Below, piece after piece: positions 26,931 through 39,849 of a DNA stretch of 64,000 bases. The notes beneath the pieces are model-generated. The model searched no databases. It worked only from the letters and a program-made list of their open reading frames with translations, and was not told the DNA's origin. The position numbers were made by a program, and so were the translations under genes. Source of the stretch: Acholeplasma hippikon (GTDB lineage Bacteria; Bacillota_I; Bacilli_A; Acholeplasmatales; Acholeplasmataceae); NCBI RefSeq assembly GCF_900660755.1, contig NZ_LR215050.1, positions 992,001 to 1,056,000 of the forward strand. The letters are read 5' to 3'. The stretch's first letter is position 1, and each line of letters opens with the position of its first letter.

Positions 26931-27283
26931 TTTACCTCACTTCCAAACGGACATAATGTTAAAATGCCAATCTTAATCCATGCAATTCCAAAAGGAATTC
27001 CAATAATTGTTATTGCATATATTGCTGCAATTGATATGCAAAATATCATAAGTTCCCATCCAAATAAAATTGCCCAAATGATATTTATCAGTGGATGTTT
27101 ATCAAACCCTAAATTTAGATTTTTTCCAAACGGCGTTAAGACTAATTTAGATAACTTAAAGAGTTGAAGTCCAATAGGTAATCCAATGATTGTAATAGAA
27201 AAAATAATACCCAAAACAAATAAAATCAATGACATCAATAAACCACCAAAGATTATCCAAATGATGTTTAATAAAGTTTTCAT
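26927..27283 (-). CDS. yccF: YccF domain inner-membrane protein
   Basis: A 118-residue protein with two related halves, each a hydrophobic pair of helices containing the pattern IIxIIFGG/AILFGWE and IGLPIGLQLFKL or IGIPFGIAWIKI, ending at a charged Pro-Phe-Gly turn (LTPFGKN, LCPFGSEV). That is the tandem YccF repeat. Function is unknown. It shares a transcript with the dehydrogenase. Confidence 0.88.
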   Translation of the reverse strand: MKTLLNIIWIIFGGLLMSLILFVLGIIFSITIIGLPIGLQLFKLSKLVLTPFGKNLNLGFDKHPLINIIWAILFGWELMIFCISIAAIYAITIIGIPFGIAWIKIGILTLCPFGSEVN

Positions 27284-27397
27284 GTTTACCTCTTTTTTTA
27301 TTATATATATTAGTATACCTGATAATTACAATATTTATCTTATATATATGATTATAGAAAAATAGAAATTCATATTTAATTGATTCAATTTTAAAAA

Positions 27398-27421
27398 TAA
27401 AAAAACCACACTTAAGTGGTT
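27398..27421 (-). terminator. Terminator of the rRNA operon/tRNA cluster
   Basis: Minus strand AACCAC-TTAAGT-GTGGTT then a T run interrupted by A, 16 bp after tRNA-Phe. No other terminator was seen back to the rRNA promoter, so the whole cluster is likely one transcript. Confidence 0.85.
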
Positions 27422-27437
27422 AATGGTTTTATTGAAG

Positions 27438-27513
27438 TGGTGCCTCCGGACGGAGTTGAACCGCCGACACGTGGCTCTTCAGGCCACTGCTCTACCAACT
27501 GAGCTACAGAGGC
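27438..27513 (-). tRNA. tRNA-Phe (GAA)
   Basis: 76 nt with encoded CCA. The acceptor starts GCCTCTG, and the anticodon stem-loop is GTGGC-CTGAAGA-GCCAC. Last gene of the cluster. Confidence 0.97.
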
Positions 27514-27519
27514 AATTAA

Positions 27520-27595
27520 TGGCGGTCCGGACGGGATTTGAACCCGCGATCTCCTGCGTGACAGGCAAGCATGTTAACCCCTACACCACCGGACC
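27520..27595 (-). tRNA. tRNA-Asp (GUC), copy 2
   Basis: 76 nt, identical to the copy at 25956-26031, with anticodon loop CTGTCAC and encoded CCA. Confidence 0.97.
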
Positions 27596-27601
27596 ATTAA
27601 T

Positions 27602-27678
<77 letters not shown>

Positions 27679-27697
27679 ATATGTTGATTAAATTAAA

Positions 27698-27786
27698 TGG
27701 CGGAGGAAGAGGGATTTGAACCCCCGCGGCTTTTACACCCTGTCGGTTTTCAAGACCGATCCCTTCAGCCTCTTGGGTATTCCTCC
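27698..27786 (-). tRNA. tRNA-Ser (UGA)
   Basis: 89 nt with a long variable arm. The anticodon loop is CTTGAAA, and the acceptor is GGAGGAA with TTCCTCC and encoded GCCA. Confidence 0.97.
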
Positions 27787-27828
27787 GTTTGATTTATAAC
27801 TTTTATTAAGACTTTAATGATGTGAGTC

Positions 27829-27905
27829 TGGTGGACCCGGTTGGACTCGAACCAACGACCGACCGGTTATGAGCCGGTAGCTCTAACCAACTGAGCTACG
27901 GGTCC
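27829..27905 (-). tRNA. tRNA-Ile2 (CAU, predicted lysidine-34)
   Basis: 77 nt with a CAU anticodon (ACCGG-CTCATAA-CCGGT). The acceptor GGACCCG and discriminator A resemble the minor Ile tRNA read as AUA after TilS modifies C34, and the next gene has the elongator-Met features, so this one is assigned to Ile. Assignment is by similarity to known sequences, not by computation. Confidence 0.8.
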
Positions 27906-27911
27906 ATTTTC

Positions 27912-27988
27912 TGGTAGCGGCGGGGGGACTTGAACCCTCGACCTTGCGGGTATGAACCGCACGCTCTAGCCAGCTGAGCTACACCGCC
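27912..27988 (-). tRNA. Elongator tRNA-Met (CAU)
   Basis: 77 nt. GGCGGTG acceptor and GTGCGG-TTCATAC-CCGCA region as in Bacillus elongator Met tRNA. CCA is encoded. Confidence 0.93.
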
Positions 27989-28019
27989 GTATGTGGTTGG
28001 AATCCTTTAAATCATTAAA

Positions 28020-28095
28020 TGGTGGAGCTTAGCGGGATCGAACCGCTGGCCTCCTGCGTGCAAGGCAGGCGCTCTCCCAGCTGAGCTAAAGCCCC
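28020..28095 (-). tRNA. tRNA-Ala (UGC), copy in the distal cluster
   Basis: 76 nt with anticodon loop CTTGCAC and the G3-U70 pair that marks alanine tRNAs (GGGGCTT against AAGCTCC). Identical to the spacer copy at 31577-31652. Confidence 0.97.
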
Positions 28096-28111
28096 ATTTA
28101 TGAAAAAAAGA

Positions 28112-28198
28112 TGGTGCCCGGAGTCGGACTTGAACCGACAAGGATTTTACTCCACAGGATTTTAAGTCCTGCGTGTTTACCGATTTCACCATCCGGGC
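28112..28198 (-). tRNA. tRNA-Leu (UAA)
   Basis: 87 nt, long variable arm, anticodon stem-loop CAGGA-CTTAAAA-TCCTG, encoded CCA. Confidence 0.97.
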
Positions 28199-28216
28199 AT
28201 TATCTAGTTAATTAAG

Positions 28217-28292
28217 TGGTGTCCCGTGATGGACTCGAACCATCGACACCTTGATTAAAAGTCAAGTGCTCTACCGCCTGAGCTAACGGGAC
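28217..28292 (-). tRNA. tRNA-Lys (UUU)
   Basis: 76 nt, anticodon stem-loop CTTGA-CTTTTAA-TCAAG, acceptor GTCCCGT, encoded CCA. Confidence 0.97.
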
Positions 28293-28300
28293 ATATGAAG

Positions 28301-28376
28301 TGGTGCCGAAAACAGGAATTGAACCCGCAACCTACTGATTACAAATCAGTTGCTCTGCCTATTGAGCTATTTCGGC
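28301..28376 (-). tRNA. tRNA-Thr (UGU)
   Basis: 76 nt, anticodon stem-loop ACTGA-TTTGTAA-TCAGT, acceptor GCCGAAA, encoded CCA. Confidence 0.97.
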
Positions 28377-28379
28377 AAG

Positions 28380-28455
28380 TGGTGGAGGCTGACGGGATCG
28401 AACCGCCGACCCTCTGCTTGTAAGGCAGATGCTCTCCCAGCTGAGCTAAGCCTCC
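28380..28455 (-). tRNA. tRNA-Val (UAC)
   Basis: 76 nt, anticodon stem-loop TCTGC-CTTACAA-GCAGA, acceptor GGAGGCT, encoded CCA. First tRNA after 5S. Confidence 0.97.
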
Positions 28456-28492
28456 ATGTTCATGCAATGTATATTATATCATAATGAGATAA

Positions 28493-28607
28493 TGCCTGGC
28501 AACGTCCTATTTTTGCTATTTGTATTAACTATCTTCGGCGCTGAGGTGCTTAACTTCTGTGTTCGGGATGGGAACAGGTGGATCCACCTCGCCATCGTCA
28601 CCAGACA
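28493..28607 (-). rRNA. rrf: 5S ribosomal RNA
   Basis: About 115 nt. The terminal helix TGTCTGGTG pairs with its 3' counterpart TGCCAGGCA, and the conserved CCGAACACAGAAGTTAAG loop region is present. It lies 63 bp after the 23S 3' end. Confidence 0.95.
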
Positions 28608-28610
28608 TAT

Positions 28611-28656
28611 ACTCTCAAAACTAGATAAATGATTTTTCAGAAATGTTTATTTGTAA
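28611..28656 (-). other. 3' half of the pre-23S processing stem
   Basis: Complementary, with few mismatches, to 31519-31553 on the 5' side of 23S. CTAGATAAATGAT here corresponds to GTAGATAAATGAT there. Together they form the long helix that would be cut by an RNase III-type enzyme. Confidence 0.75.
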
Positions 28657-28670
28657 ATTTAATTACTTAA

Positions 28671-31511
<2,841 letters not shown>

Positions 31512-31518
31512 TTTTTTA

Positions 31519-31553
31519 ATCATTTCTGACATCATTTATCTACTTTTCAAAGA
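31519..31553 (-). other. 5' half of the pre-23S processing stem
   Basis: Pairs with 28611-28656 around the 23S gene. Lies between tRNA-Ala and the 23S 5' end. Confidence 0.75.
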
Positions 31554-31576
31554 TCTCATTAGGTATTTAGCCTAAT

Positions 31577-31652
31577 TGGTGGAGCTTAGCGGGATCGAAC
31601 CGCTGGCCTCCTGCGTGCAAGGCAGGCGCTCTCCCAGCTGAGCTAAAGCCCC
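31577..31652 (-). tRNA. tRNA-Ala (UGC), spacer copy
   Basis: 76 nt, identical to 28020-28095, lying in the 16S-23S spacer with tRNA-Ile, the arrangement common in bacteria. Confidence 0.97.
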
Positions 31653-31663
31653 TAATTTTTTAA

Positions 31664-31740
<77 letters not shown>

Positions 31741-31764
31741 CACTGTTTAATTGGAGAAACATAA

Positions 31765-31791
31765 GTCTCTCAAAACTGAATATGATGAACA
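31765..31791 (-). other. 3' half of the pre-16S processing stem
   Basis: CAAAACTGAATATGATGAACA here is complementary (via the transcript) to the segment at 33408-33435 ahead of 16S, with a few mismatches. Confidence 0.8.
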
Positions 31792-31856
31792 TGAAGAAAT
31801 TGTTTAGCTTATGCTACTAAGCTATTTTTGCTTATTATTAGTAAGCCTTTCTCCTT

Positions 31857-33365
<1,509 letters not shown>

Positions 33366-33407
33366 ATGTTTTTGTTTGATTTTAGCTCTTTATTTTTTTT
33401 AATTCAT

Positions 33408-33435
33408 TGTTCATCATCATTCAGTTTTCAAAGAC
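33408..33435 (-). other. 5' half of the pre-16S processing stem
   Basis: CTTTGAAAACTGAATGATGA, read on the minus strand, pairs with 31765-31791 across 16S to form the RNase III-type helix. Confidence 0.8.
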
Positions 33436-33447
33436 TTATTTGATTGT

Positions 33448-33463
33448 GCTGTCGTTTGACAGC
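33448..33463 (-). other. Hairpin at the 5' end of the rRNA transcript
   Basis: Perfect GCTGTC-AAAC-GACAGC stem-loop beginning at about the predicted first transcribed base. It may protect the 5' end or act in antitermination; no U-tract follows, so it is not a terminator. Confidence 0.55.
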
Positions 33464-33469
33464 CTAATC

Positions 33470-33498
33470 ATTTTATCACTTCATTTTCGCCTTGTCAA
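33470..33498 (-). promoter_or_regulatory. Promoter of the rRNA operon
   Basis: Minus strand: -35 TTGACA (33493-33498), 17-bp spacer, -10 TAAAAT (33470-33475). The A/T-only stretch upstream (33499-33545) resembles an UP element, which the complete RpoA C-terminal domain could bind. Confidence 0.88.
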
Positions 33499-33548
33499 CT
33501 ATTTTTTTAAGAAAATAATTTTTGGTTTTTTAAGTGATTTTTTATGAG

Positions 33549-33632
33549 TGGTGGAGGGGGACAGATTCGAACTGCCGAACCGTAAGGAACAGATTTACAG
33601 TCTGCCGCGTTTAGCCTCTTCGCTACCCCTCC
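33549..33632 (-). tRNA. tRNA-Tyr (GUA)
   Basis: 84 nt with a variable arm, anticodon stem-loop GCAGA-CTGTAAA-TCTGT, acceptor GGAGGGG, encoded CCA. No terminator is visible between it and the rRNA promoter, so its transcript may continue into the rRNA operon. Confidence 0.96.
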
Positions 33633-33652
33633 GTATTTTCGTGTGCTTAATT

Positions 33653-33681
33653 ATTCTATCGTATCCTAAGGAAAATTGCAA
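33653..33681 (-). promoter_or_regulatory. Promoter of tRNA-Tyr
   Basis: Minus strand: -35 TTGCAA (33676-33681), 17-bp spacer, -10 TAGAAT (33653-33658), ending 20 bp before the tRNA. Confidence 0.75.
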
Positions 33682-33833
33682 CTACTTTTTTTAACTTTTT
33701 TTATATAATCGTTTTTTAAGCGATGTATATATAAATATACATAGTTGTTTCTATTCTCTTTTTCGTGAATAAGAATAATTAACTACTAACATTATAAACA
33801 TTTTATTTTAAATGTCAAACCCTAAAAGTGCTT

Positions 33834-33868
33834 TTTTTAGAAAAAAACACCAAATCATGGATTTAGTG
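33834..33868 (-). terminator. Terminator after the DUF951 gene
   Basis: Minus strand CACTAAATC-CAT-GATTTGGTG with one T-G wobble, then seven T. The stem begins at the base after the TAG stop of the DUF951 gene. Confidence 0.85.
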
Positions 33869-34039
33869 CTATTTGTTCTTTATTTTCTTATCTAATTCTA
33901 TTTTAGATATCATGATTTCGCGTCCACATTGGACACATTTAATCTTAATATCTACACCAGTTCTTGTAATTTCCCAAGAACTATTCCCACAAACATGGGG
34001 TTTTTTTGTTTCAATGATTTGTCCTAATGTATAAATCAT
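33869..34039 (-). CDS. DUF951 family protein
   Basis: A 56-residue protein found by reading the gap after rsmG: ATG at 34037-34039, TAG at 33869-33871. It has ETKKPHVCGNSSWEITRTGV followed by IKCVQCGREIMI, the family pattern of a His-Xaa-Cys-Gly turn and a Cys-Xaa-Xaa-Cys-Gly pair, which suggests a small metal-binding fold. Family members are widespread in Firmicutes near rsmG or ychF and have no settled function. It follows rsmG by 15 bp and ends the five-gene unit that begins at 39203. Confidence 0.9.
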   Translation of the reverse strand: MIYTLGQIIETKKPHVCGNSSWEITRTGVDIKIKCVQCGREIMISKIELDKKIKNK

Positions 34040-34054
34040 TTAAATCACCTCATA

Positions 34055-34747
34055 TTATAAAGGTTTTTTTACTATACGCGCGTACTCGCGTGGGTATCCA
34101 CTCACGTGCGCGCGCTTTTTTATTAAAATATTAGCTCTAAAGCCAGATTCCTCAATTAAATCAAATGTCGAAATTTTCACAATTTCTGATTGGAGCACCT
34201 TTAAAGCATTTTGGGCATGAGCAATTTCTTCTTGATATTTAGATCCTTTTGGTGCAATGAAATATCCATTAACTTTTAGCATTGGTATGCCATATTCTAA
34301 AATTAAATTAAGTTCGCCAAGTGCTCTCGCTGTGACACAATCAAACTTGTTTAAATTATTTTTAGCATAAACTTCTGCTCTTTCGTGAACAACTTCAAAA
34401 GTGATTCCCAAAATTTCTTGCAATTCATTTAAAAACTTTACACGTTTGATTTGAGATTCAACAATTGTAACTTTCAAATGTGGAAATACAATTAAGAGAG
34501 GAACGGATGGAAATCCAGCTCCCGCTCCCATATCGCATATTGTATTAATCTCATTAAAATCCACTAAATTTGAAATTAAGACTGAATCTAAAAAATGTTT
34601 AATGTAAACTTCTTTTTCATCTGTAATTCTTGTTAAATTTGTATGTGTATTAAAGTCCACTAAATGCTTGTAATACTTTTGGAATTTTTCAATTTGATCT
34701 TGATTTAATTTGATTTTTAACGCTTTTTCAATTAAATGACTATTCAT
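34055..34747 (-). CDS. rsmG: 16S rRNA (guanine-527-N7) methyltransferase
   Basis: Methylates G527 of 16S rRNA using SAM. The 230 residues include the SAM motif [17 protein letters not shown] (about 70-86), [14 protein letters not shown], and [13 protein letters not shown] near 138-150. The C-terminus is basic. The start overlaps the mnmG stop by 4 bp, the usual gidA-gidB pairing. Confidence 0.96.
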   Translation of the reverse strand: MNSHLIEKALKIKLNQDQIEKFQKYYKHLVDFNTHTNLTRITDEKEVYIKHFLDSVLISNLVDFNEINTICDMGAGAGFPSVPLLIVFPHLKVTIVESQIKRVKFLNELQEILGITFEVVHERAEVYAKNNLNKFDCVTARALGELNLILEYGIPMLKVNGYFIAPKGSKYQEEIAHAQNALKVLQSEIVKISTFDLIEESGFRANILIKKRAHVSGYPREYARIVKKPL

Positions 34748-36594
34748 TGACGTGACTCTAAATAAACCATTAACACGGAAATATCCGCTGGGTTAACACC
34801 TAAAATTCTTGATGCTTGTCCTAGTGTTTCCGGTCTAACCTTCGTTAATTTTTCTCTTGCTTCAGATGAAATATTTTGAATTGATTTGTATTCAATATCT
34901 TCTGGGATATGTCTTGATTCAAAACGAGTTAATTTTTCTGCTTCTCTAGCCGCTTTATCAATATATCCTTGATACTTGATATGAATTTCAACTTGTTCGT
35001 AAATGTCATCTGATACATCTAATTTCATAAAGTATTTTAGTGTTTCCACACCTAATTCTGGACGTTTTAATAAATCATAGATAAATACGCCTTCATAAAT
35101 TGGTGCAGAATTCATACTTGATAAATAATTTAATGTTTCTTCTGTTGGTGAGATTCTAGTTGTTTTTGCAATTTGAATCAAATTTGCTATTGTTTCTTTT
35201 TTATGATTGAATCTTTGATATTGTTCTTCTGTTACTAATCCAATTTGGTAACCATATTCTCTTAGTCTTAAATCCGCATTATCATGTCTTAAAAGTAATC
35301 GATGTTCTGCTCTAGATGTTAGTAAGCGATATGGTTCATATGTTCCTTTAGTGATTAAATCATCAATTAATACGCCAATGTAAGCCTCATTGCGTCCTAA
35401 AACGAGTGGTGCTTTACCTTGTACTTTTAATCCTGCATTGATTCCAGCCATTAAACCTTGACATGCTGCTTCTTCATAACCTGAAGTACCATTAATTTGG
35501 CCAGCGCAAAATAGGTTCTTAATGACTTTGGTTTCTAATGAACGATAAAGTTGGTTTGGATTAATCGCATCATATTCAATTGCATATGCATATCGAATAA
35601 TTCTTGCATTTTCTAAACCAGGTAATGATTTAATCATCTTTTCTTGAACATCTCTTGGCATCGATGTTGAAAAACCTTGTACATAAATTTCATCTAGACT
35701 TCTTGATTCGGGTTCTAAGAAAATTTGATGGCGTTCTTTGTCTTTAAATCTAACAAATTTATCTTCAATTGAGGGGCAATATCTTGGTCCAACACCTTCA
35801 ACGACACCACCGTACATCGCTGAATCATCTAAATGGTTAAAAATAATTTCTTTGGTTTCAGGTGATGTATGAATTAAATAACAATCTTCTTGATAACCTA
35901 ATTCCGTAATAGGTGAGTCAAATGAGAATGTTTGAAGTTTTGCATCTCCTGGTTGTGGTGTTGCAACACGATAATCAATTGAATCTTTAGCAATTCTAGG
36001 AGGTGTACCAGTTTTTAATCTGATTACATTAAATCCTAATTCTTTTAATTGTGCTGAAATACCATAAGTTGTTTTTTCACCATGTGGTCCACTAGGTGTT
36101 TTTTCATGTCCAATTAATATTTGGCTTGCTAAATATGTACCTGTTGTAATCGTGACTGTTTTAGAGAGAATTTCAGAACCGTCTTGCATTCTGACACCGT
36201 AAACTTCTCCATCTTTAACAAGTAATTGATCAACTAAGCCTTCTAGTAAAGTTAAATTTTCTTGTTTCTTTAAAACATCCAACATAATTTTTGGATATTC
36301 TAATTTATCAATTTGAGCACGTAAAGCTCTGACTGCTGGACCCTTAGAAGAGTTTAACATCTTCATTTGGATTTGTGCCATATCTGCAGATTTAGCCATT
36401 TGGCCACCTAATGCATCAATTTCTCTTACAACAATACCCTTTGCTGGTCCACCAATCGACGGATTACATGGCAAAGTGGCAACCTTCTCCAGGTTACCTG
36501 TAATTAAAATTGTATTTAAGTTCATTCTTGCCATAGCTAGAGCAGCTTCAACACCTGCGTGTCCAGCCCCAACAATTAATCCATCATAAATCAT
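34744..36594 (-). CDS. mnmG: tRNA uridine-5-carboxymethylaminomethyl modification enzyme MnmG
   Basis: FAD protein that, with MnmE, modifies the wobble uridine of several tRNAs. The 616 residues show the FAD motif [18 protein letters not shown] (7-24), [13 protein letters not shown] near 42-54, [24 protein letters not shown] near 365-383 and the C-terminal helical domain that binds MnmE. The length is standard. Confidence 0.97.
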   Translation of the reverse strand: MIYDGLIVGAGHAGVEAALAMARMNLNTILITGNLEKVATLPCNPSIGGPAKGIVVREIDALGGQMAKSADMAQIQMKMLNSSKGPAVRALRAQIDKLEYPKIMLDVLKKQENLTLLEGLVDQLLVKDGEVYGVRMQDGSEILSKTVTITTGTYLASQILIGHEKTPSGPHGEKTTYGISAQLKELGFNVIRLKTGTPPRIAKDSIDYRVATPQPGDAKLQTFSFDSPITELGYQEDCYLIHTSPETKEIIFNHLDDSAMYGGVVEGVGPRYCPSIEDKFVRFKDKERHQIFLEPESRSLDEIYVQGFSTSMPRDVQEKMIKSLPGLENARIIRYAYAIEYDAINPNQLYRSLETKVIKNLFCAGQINGTSGYEEAACQGLMAGINAGLKVQGKAPLVLGRNEAYIGVLIDDLITKGTYEPYRLLTSRAEHRLLLRHDNADLRLREYGYQIGLVTEEQYQRFNHKKETIANLIQIAKTTRISPTEETLNYLSSMNSAPIYEGVFIYDLLKRPELGVETLKYFMKLDVSDDIYEQVEIHIKYQGYIDKAAREAEKLTRFESRHIPEDIEYKSIQNISSEAREKLTKVRPETLGQASRILGVNPADISVLMVYLESRQ

Positions 36595-36601
36595 ATTTTT
36601 A

Positions 36602-38560
36602 TTACTCCATTATACCTACAAATTTTTCCGCTACAATTTCCGGAACGAATCCGAAATGTTCAACAACTTTATTTTGAGCTGCTGATAAACCGTATGTATC
36701 AATTCCCATCACGTGTTCTGTAAAACGATACCAAGAATAACTTGATCCCATTTCAATTGCTAATGTCTTCACACCTTTTGGTAAGATACTCATTTGGTAT
36801 GCTTTATCTTGATCTAAGAATTCATCATGAGATGGCATAGATACAACTCTAATATCATACCCTTTTTCTTTTAAGATTGCTTTAGTTTCGATTGCTAATT
36901 CTACTTCACTACCTGCAGCAAGTAAAATTCCGTCTAATTTCACATTTTCTTTATCAACGATATAAGCTCCTTTTGCCACGCCTTCCTTAGAAGTTGTTGC
37001 TAAGTTACGAACATTTTGACGTGATGTAATGATTGCAGTTGGTTTATTCTTTCTTGATAATGCAATTTCTAACGCTGAAATTGTTTCTGTACCGTCTGCA
37101 GGACGAATAACTCCTAAATTAGGAATGCTTCTTAACCCAACTAATTGTTCAATTGGTTCATGTGTTGGTCCATCTTCACCAACCGCTACTGAATCGTGTG
37201 AGAAGATGAATAGTGATGGTAAATGCATCATTGCAGCTAAACGTAATGTTGGCTTCATGTAATCAGAGAAAACGAAGAATGCACCTGAAAACGATCTTAA
37301 TCCACCATGTAAATTAATACCATTAACAACAGCACCCATTGCATGCTCTCTTACACCAAAGTTAATATTTCTACCAATATAACTATCCTTTAGGAAGTTT
37401 CCATCAGCACCTTTTGCCTTTGTTGAAGAAGTTAAGTCTGCTGAACCTCCAATAATGTTTCCATTTAATTTAGATGCTAAGTCTAGTGCTTTTCCAAGCA
37501 TGTTTCTTGTTGCATCTTTTGATCCTTCAGCAAAAACTAAACTGCTGAAATCTAAATTAAATTCTCCTGATAAATATTGTTTAAATTCTTTTGCTAATGC
37601 TGGGAAAGCTACCTCATATGAAGCAAACATCTTTTCCCATTCATTGAATGCTTTTTTACCACGATTAAATACTTTTGACTTGTATAAACTATATACTTCT
37701 TTAGCTACTTCAAACGGTGCATAAGTATATCCTAATTTTTCTCTTAGTTTACTTGCTTCTGCTTCTCCAATTGGAGATCCGTGAACTTTTGAAGTGCCTT
37801 CATTTGATGTTCCGCGACCAATGATTGTTTTTACTTCAATGATGGTTGGTTTGTTTAATTCTTTTTTCGCTTTAATAATTGCTTGGTTAACTTTAGCAAT
37901 ATCTTCACCATCATTAACTTTAATGTATTGCCATCCTTGTGCTTCAAACTTCTTCTTAACATCATCAGAGATAGCTAAACTTGTTTTTCCATCTAATTGA
38001 ATATCATTTGAATCATATAATACAATTAATTTTCCTAAGCCTAGGTGACCCGCTAAAGAAATTGCTTCTAACGCAACACCTTCTTGTAAGTCTCCATCGC
38101 CACATAAAACATATGTATAGTGATCAATGATATTAAATCCTTCTTGATTGAACTTAGCTGCTAAATGCGCTTCAGCAATTGCCATACCTACTGCATTTGA
38201 AATACCTTGTCCAAGCGGTCCAGTTGTTGCTTCTACGCCTTCTGTATGACCATATTCAGGATGACCAGGTGTAATTCCTGGGTAATTTCTAAAGTTCTTT
38301 AAATCTGCTAATGAAATTTTATATCCTGATAAATGGTTTAAAGCATAAAGTAACGCTGAGCCGTGACCTGCTGATAAAACGAATCTATCACGGTTAATCC
38401 ATGACTTATTTTTTGGATAAATATTTAAATGTTTAGTAAATAATGTATGTGCCATTGGTGCAGCACCAATCACGATACCAGGATGCCCACTGTTTGCAGC
38501 GTTAATTGCATCCACTCCTAAAAAACGAATCGTATTAATAGCAAGTTGATCTTTATTCAT
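36602..38560 (-). CDS. tkt: Transketolase
   Basis: Thiamine-diphosphate enzyme linking glycolysis and the pentose phosphate pathway. The start is placed at the ATG at 38558-38560, which has AGGGGA eight bases ahead and gives [18 protein letters not shown], the usual N-terminus (652 residues). An upstream in-frame ATG would add 14 unlikely residues. Motifs are [15 protein letters not shown], the ThDP site [14 protein letters not shown] (usually GDG...N), [13 protein letters not shown] and the phosphate-binding [17 protein letters not shown]. The ATG overlaps the end of the upstream gene. Confidence 0.97.
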   Translation of the reverse strand: MNKDQLAINTIRFLGVDAINAANSGHPGIVIGAAPMAHTLFTKHLNIYPKNKSWINRDRFVLSAGHGSALLYALNHLSGYKISLADLKNFRNYPGITPGHPEYGHTEGVEATTGPLGQGISNAVGMAIAEAHLAAKFNQEGFNIIDHYTYVLCGDGDLQEGVALEAISLAGHLGLGKLIVLYDSNDIQLDGKTSLAISDDVKKKFEAQGWQYIKVNDGEDIAKVNQAIIKAKKELNKPTIIEVKTIIGRGTSNEGTSKVHGSPIGEAEASKLREKLGYTYAPFEVAKEVYSLYKSKVFNRGKKAFNEWEKMFASYEVAFPALAKEFKQYLSGEFNLDFSSLVFAEGSKDATRNMLGKALDLASKLNGNIIGGSADLTSSTKAKGADGNFLKDSYIGRNINFGVREHAMGAVVNGINLHGGLRSFSGAFFVFSDYMKPTLRLAAMMHLPSLFIFSHDSVAVGEDGPTHEPIEQLVGLRSIPNLGVIRPADGTETISALEIALSRKNKPTAIITSRQNVRNLATTSKEGVAKGAYIVDKENVKLDGILLAAGSEVELAIETKAILKEKGYDIRVVSMPSHDEFLDQDKAYQMSILPKGVKTLAIEMGSSYSWYRFTEHVMGIDTYGLSAAQNKVVEHFGFVPEIVAEKFVGIME

Positions 38561-39203
38561 TGTTTTCCCCTGTATTTTCTTCTTCATTGTTTTCAGTTTC
38601 AATTTCTTCAGTCACTTCTTCATCTACTGAAGGTTTGAAATATGATTCATAATATTTTTCTTGTTTAGCAAGAATTTCTTTAAAATGTTCTTCACCAAGT
38701 TCTTGTTTGATTAGTGTTGATGCTTTTTCATTTTCTTTAGCCACTAAAGCCTTTAATTTCTTTTGTTGAATTTGAGATGAAGTCATAATACCAACAAACA
38801 TAAGAACCATTACAACTAAGAAAATAATATCTCCAGCAGCAGGGAATGCCATTGGTAAGAACATTAATGCAGCAAATGCTACAACGAATAATCCTAATTG
38901 AATTAACATGAAGAACTTAGACATTTTCTTATGTTCTCCATAAATGCTGTTTGTGAAATCTAACCAAATTGTGTTTACTTCATTTTTATATAAATCTTCA
39001 ACTGCGTTATAGTATCCTTTGTCAACAAATAAACGATAGTCTACTCCATTTGAAGTCCATACAGAAAATCTACCACGTTGTGCGAACTTTCCATAATCAC
39101 TTCTATCATCTAAATAATACATTTCTAATTTAGCACCTTTATAATCTTCAACTCTAAATGGTTGACCTTGTGCTTTTGCGTACTCTCTTGGTAAAATTTT
39201 CAT
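38553..39203 (-). CDS. Two-helix membrane protein of unknown function, upstream of tkt
   Basis: 216 residues, no family recognised. The N-terminal 95 residues look soluble and mixed alpha/beta, with KGAKLEMYYLDDRSDYGKFA. Two membrane helices (about 97-120 and 126-143) are joined by a short PAAGD turn, and the C-terminal cytoplasmic tail is helical and then extremely acidic from residue 193 (mostly Glu, Thr and Asn). It is first in the operon with tkt, mnmG, rsmG and DUF951 and overlaps tkt by 8 bp. Confidence 0.75.
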   Translation of the reverse strand: MKILPREYAKAQGQPFRVEDYKGAKLEMYYLDDRSDYGKFAQRGRFSVWTSNGVDYRLFVDKGYYNAVEDLYKNEVNTIWLDFTNSIYGEHKKMSKFFMLIQLGLFVVAFAALMFLPMAFPAAGDIIFLVVMVLMFVGIMTSSQIQQKKLKALVAKENEKASTLIKQELGEEHFKEILAKQEKYYESYFKPSVDEEVTEEIETENNEEENTGENNE

Positions 39204-39236
39204 TTCATTTCCTCCGATATGTGAATTCTACTTTAA

Positions 39237-39245
39237 ATTATATCA
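39237..39245 (-). promoter_or_regulatory. Extended -10 promoter ahead of the membrane protein-tkt operon
   Basis: Minus strand TGA-TATAAT, with the hexamer at 39237-39242, just past the U-tract of the SRP RNA. No convincing -35. Confidence 0.5.
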
Positions 39246-39270
39246 TAAAGATATAATACTTTATGAATAG

Positions 39271-39386
39271 AAAAAAACATCCCCATGGGGTATCCTCACC
39301 CACACATCAGGTAACTTATGGCTGCTCCACTCAAGGCCTGACCAGGTTCGTTCCTTAATGTTGAATGAGAATACCCCATAGGGATG
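39271..39386 (-). ncRNA. ffs: SRP RNA, small (4.5S-like) form, with terminator
   Basis: About 109 nt of RNA (39278-39386) folding into a single long hairpin: the 5' arm CATCCCTATGGGGTATTCTCA pairs with the 3' arm ending CCCCATGGGGATG (arms given in part). The apex shows the conserved SRP features GGTCAGGCC and GGAGCAGCC that bind Ffh. No Alu domain is present, unlike Bacillus. A seven-T run follows directly, so the mature 3' arm also serves as terminator. It starts 8 bp after the tadA stop. Confidence 0.93.
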
Positions 39387-39393
39387 TTTCTAA

Positions 39394-39849
39394 TTAACTT
39401 CTTAATTTTTTAAAAAATTCTTTAAGCATCATTGAAGCTTTTGACGCTTCGATTCCGCCTATATATTGTATGCGATGATTAAAGGGATTGTCAAGCAATT
39501 TTATAACACTTTCAACCGCTCCAGCCTTTTGATCTTTTGCGCCATAATATAAATTTCTGATTCTTGATTGAATCATTGCGCCAGCACACATACTGCATGG
39601 TTCTAGTGTAACATAAACATCACAATTTTCCAAACGCCATGACCCAATTTTCTTAGATGCTTTTTTCATCGCTAGAAATTCGGCATGCCCCGCAAAATCT
39701 TGTTTACTTTCACGTAAATTGTGGGCTCTTGCAATTATTTTACCCTCATAAACAACGACTGCACCTACAGGAACCTCATCTTTGATGAATGCTTTTTTTG
39801 CTTCTTTAAGTGCTTCGTTCATGAAATACTCGTGACTATTTTTGTTCAT
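39394..39849 (-). CDS. tadA: tRNA-specific adenosine deaminase
   Basis: Converts A34 of tRNA-Arg(ACG) to inosine. The 151 residues include the zinc-deaminase motifs HAEFLAM (catalytic Glu) and PCSMCAGAM near 86-94 and the family ending. The zinc ligands are intact. The start overlaps tdk by 14 bp. Confidence 0.95.
   Translation of the reverse strand: MNKNSHEYFMNEALKEAKKAFIKDEVPVGAVVVYEGKIIARAHNLRESKQDFAGHAEFLAMKKASKKIGSWRLENCDVYVTLEPCSMCAGAMIQSRIRNLYYGAKDQKAGAVESVIKLLDNPFNHRIQYIGGIEASKASMMLKEFFKKLRS

Noticed and set aside
27829-27905. Reading the CAU tRNA as a second elongator tRNA-Met
   Set aside because: Its acceptor and variable region resemble the lysidine-type tRNA-Ile2, while 27912-27988 carries the elongator-Met pattern.
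28007-28192. 61-residue frame in the tRNA cluster, and 27423-27623 on the plus strand
   Set aside because: Both consist of tRNA sequence.
33723-33742. AT-only palindrome ATGTATAT-ATAA-ATATACAT
   Set aside because: No partner site or promoter relation; A/T palindromes arise easily in DNA of this composition.
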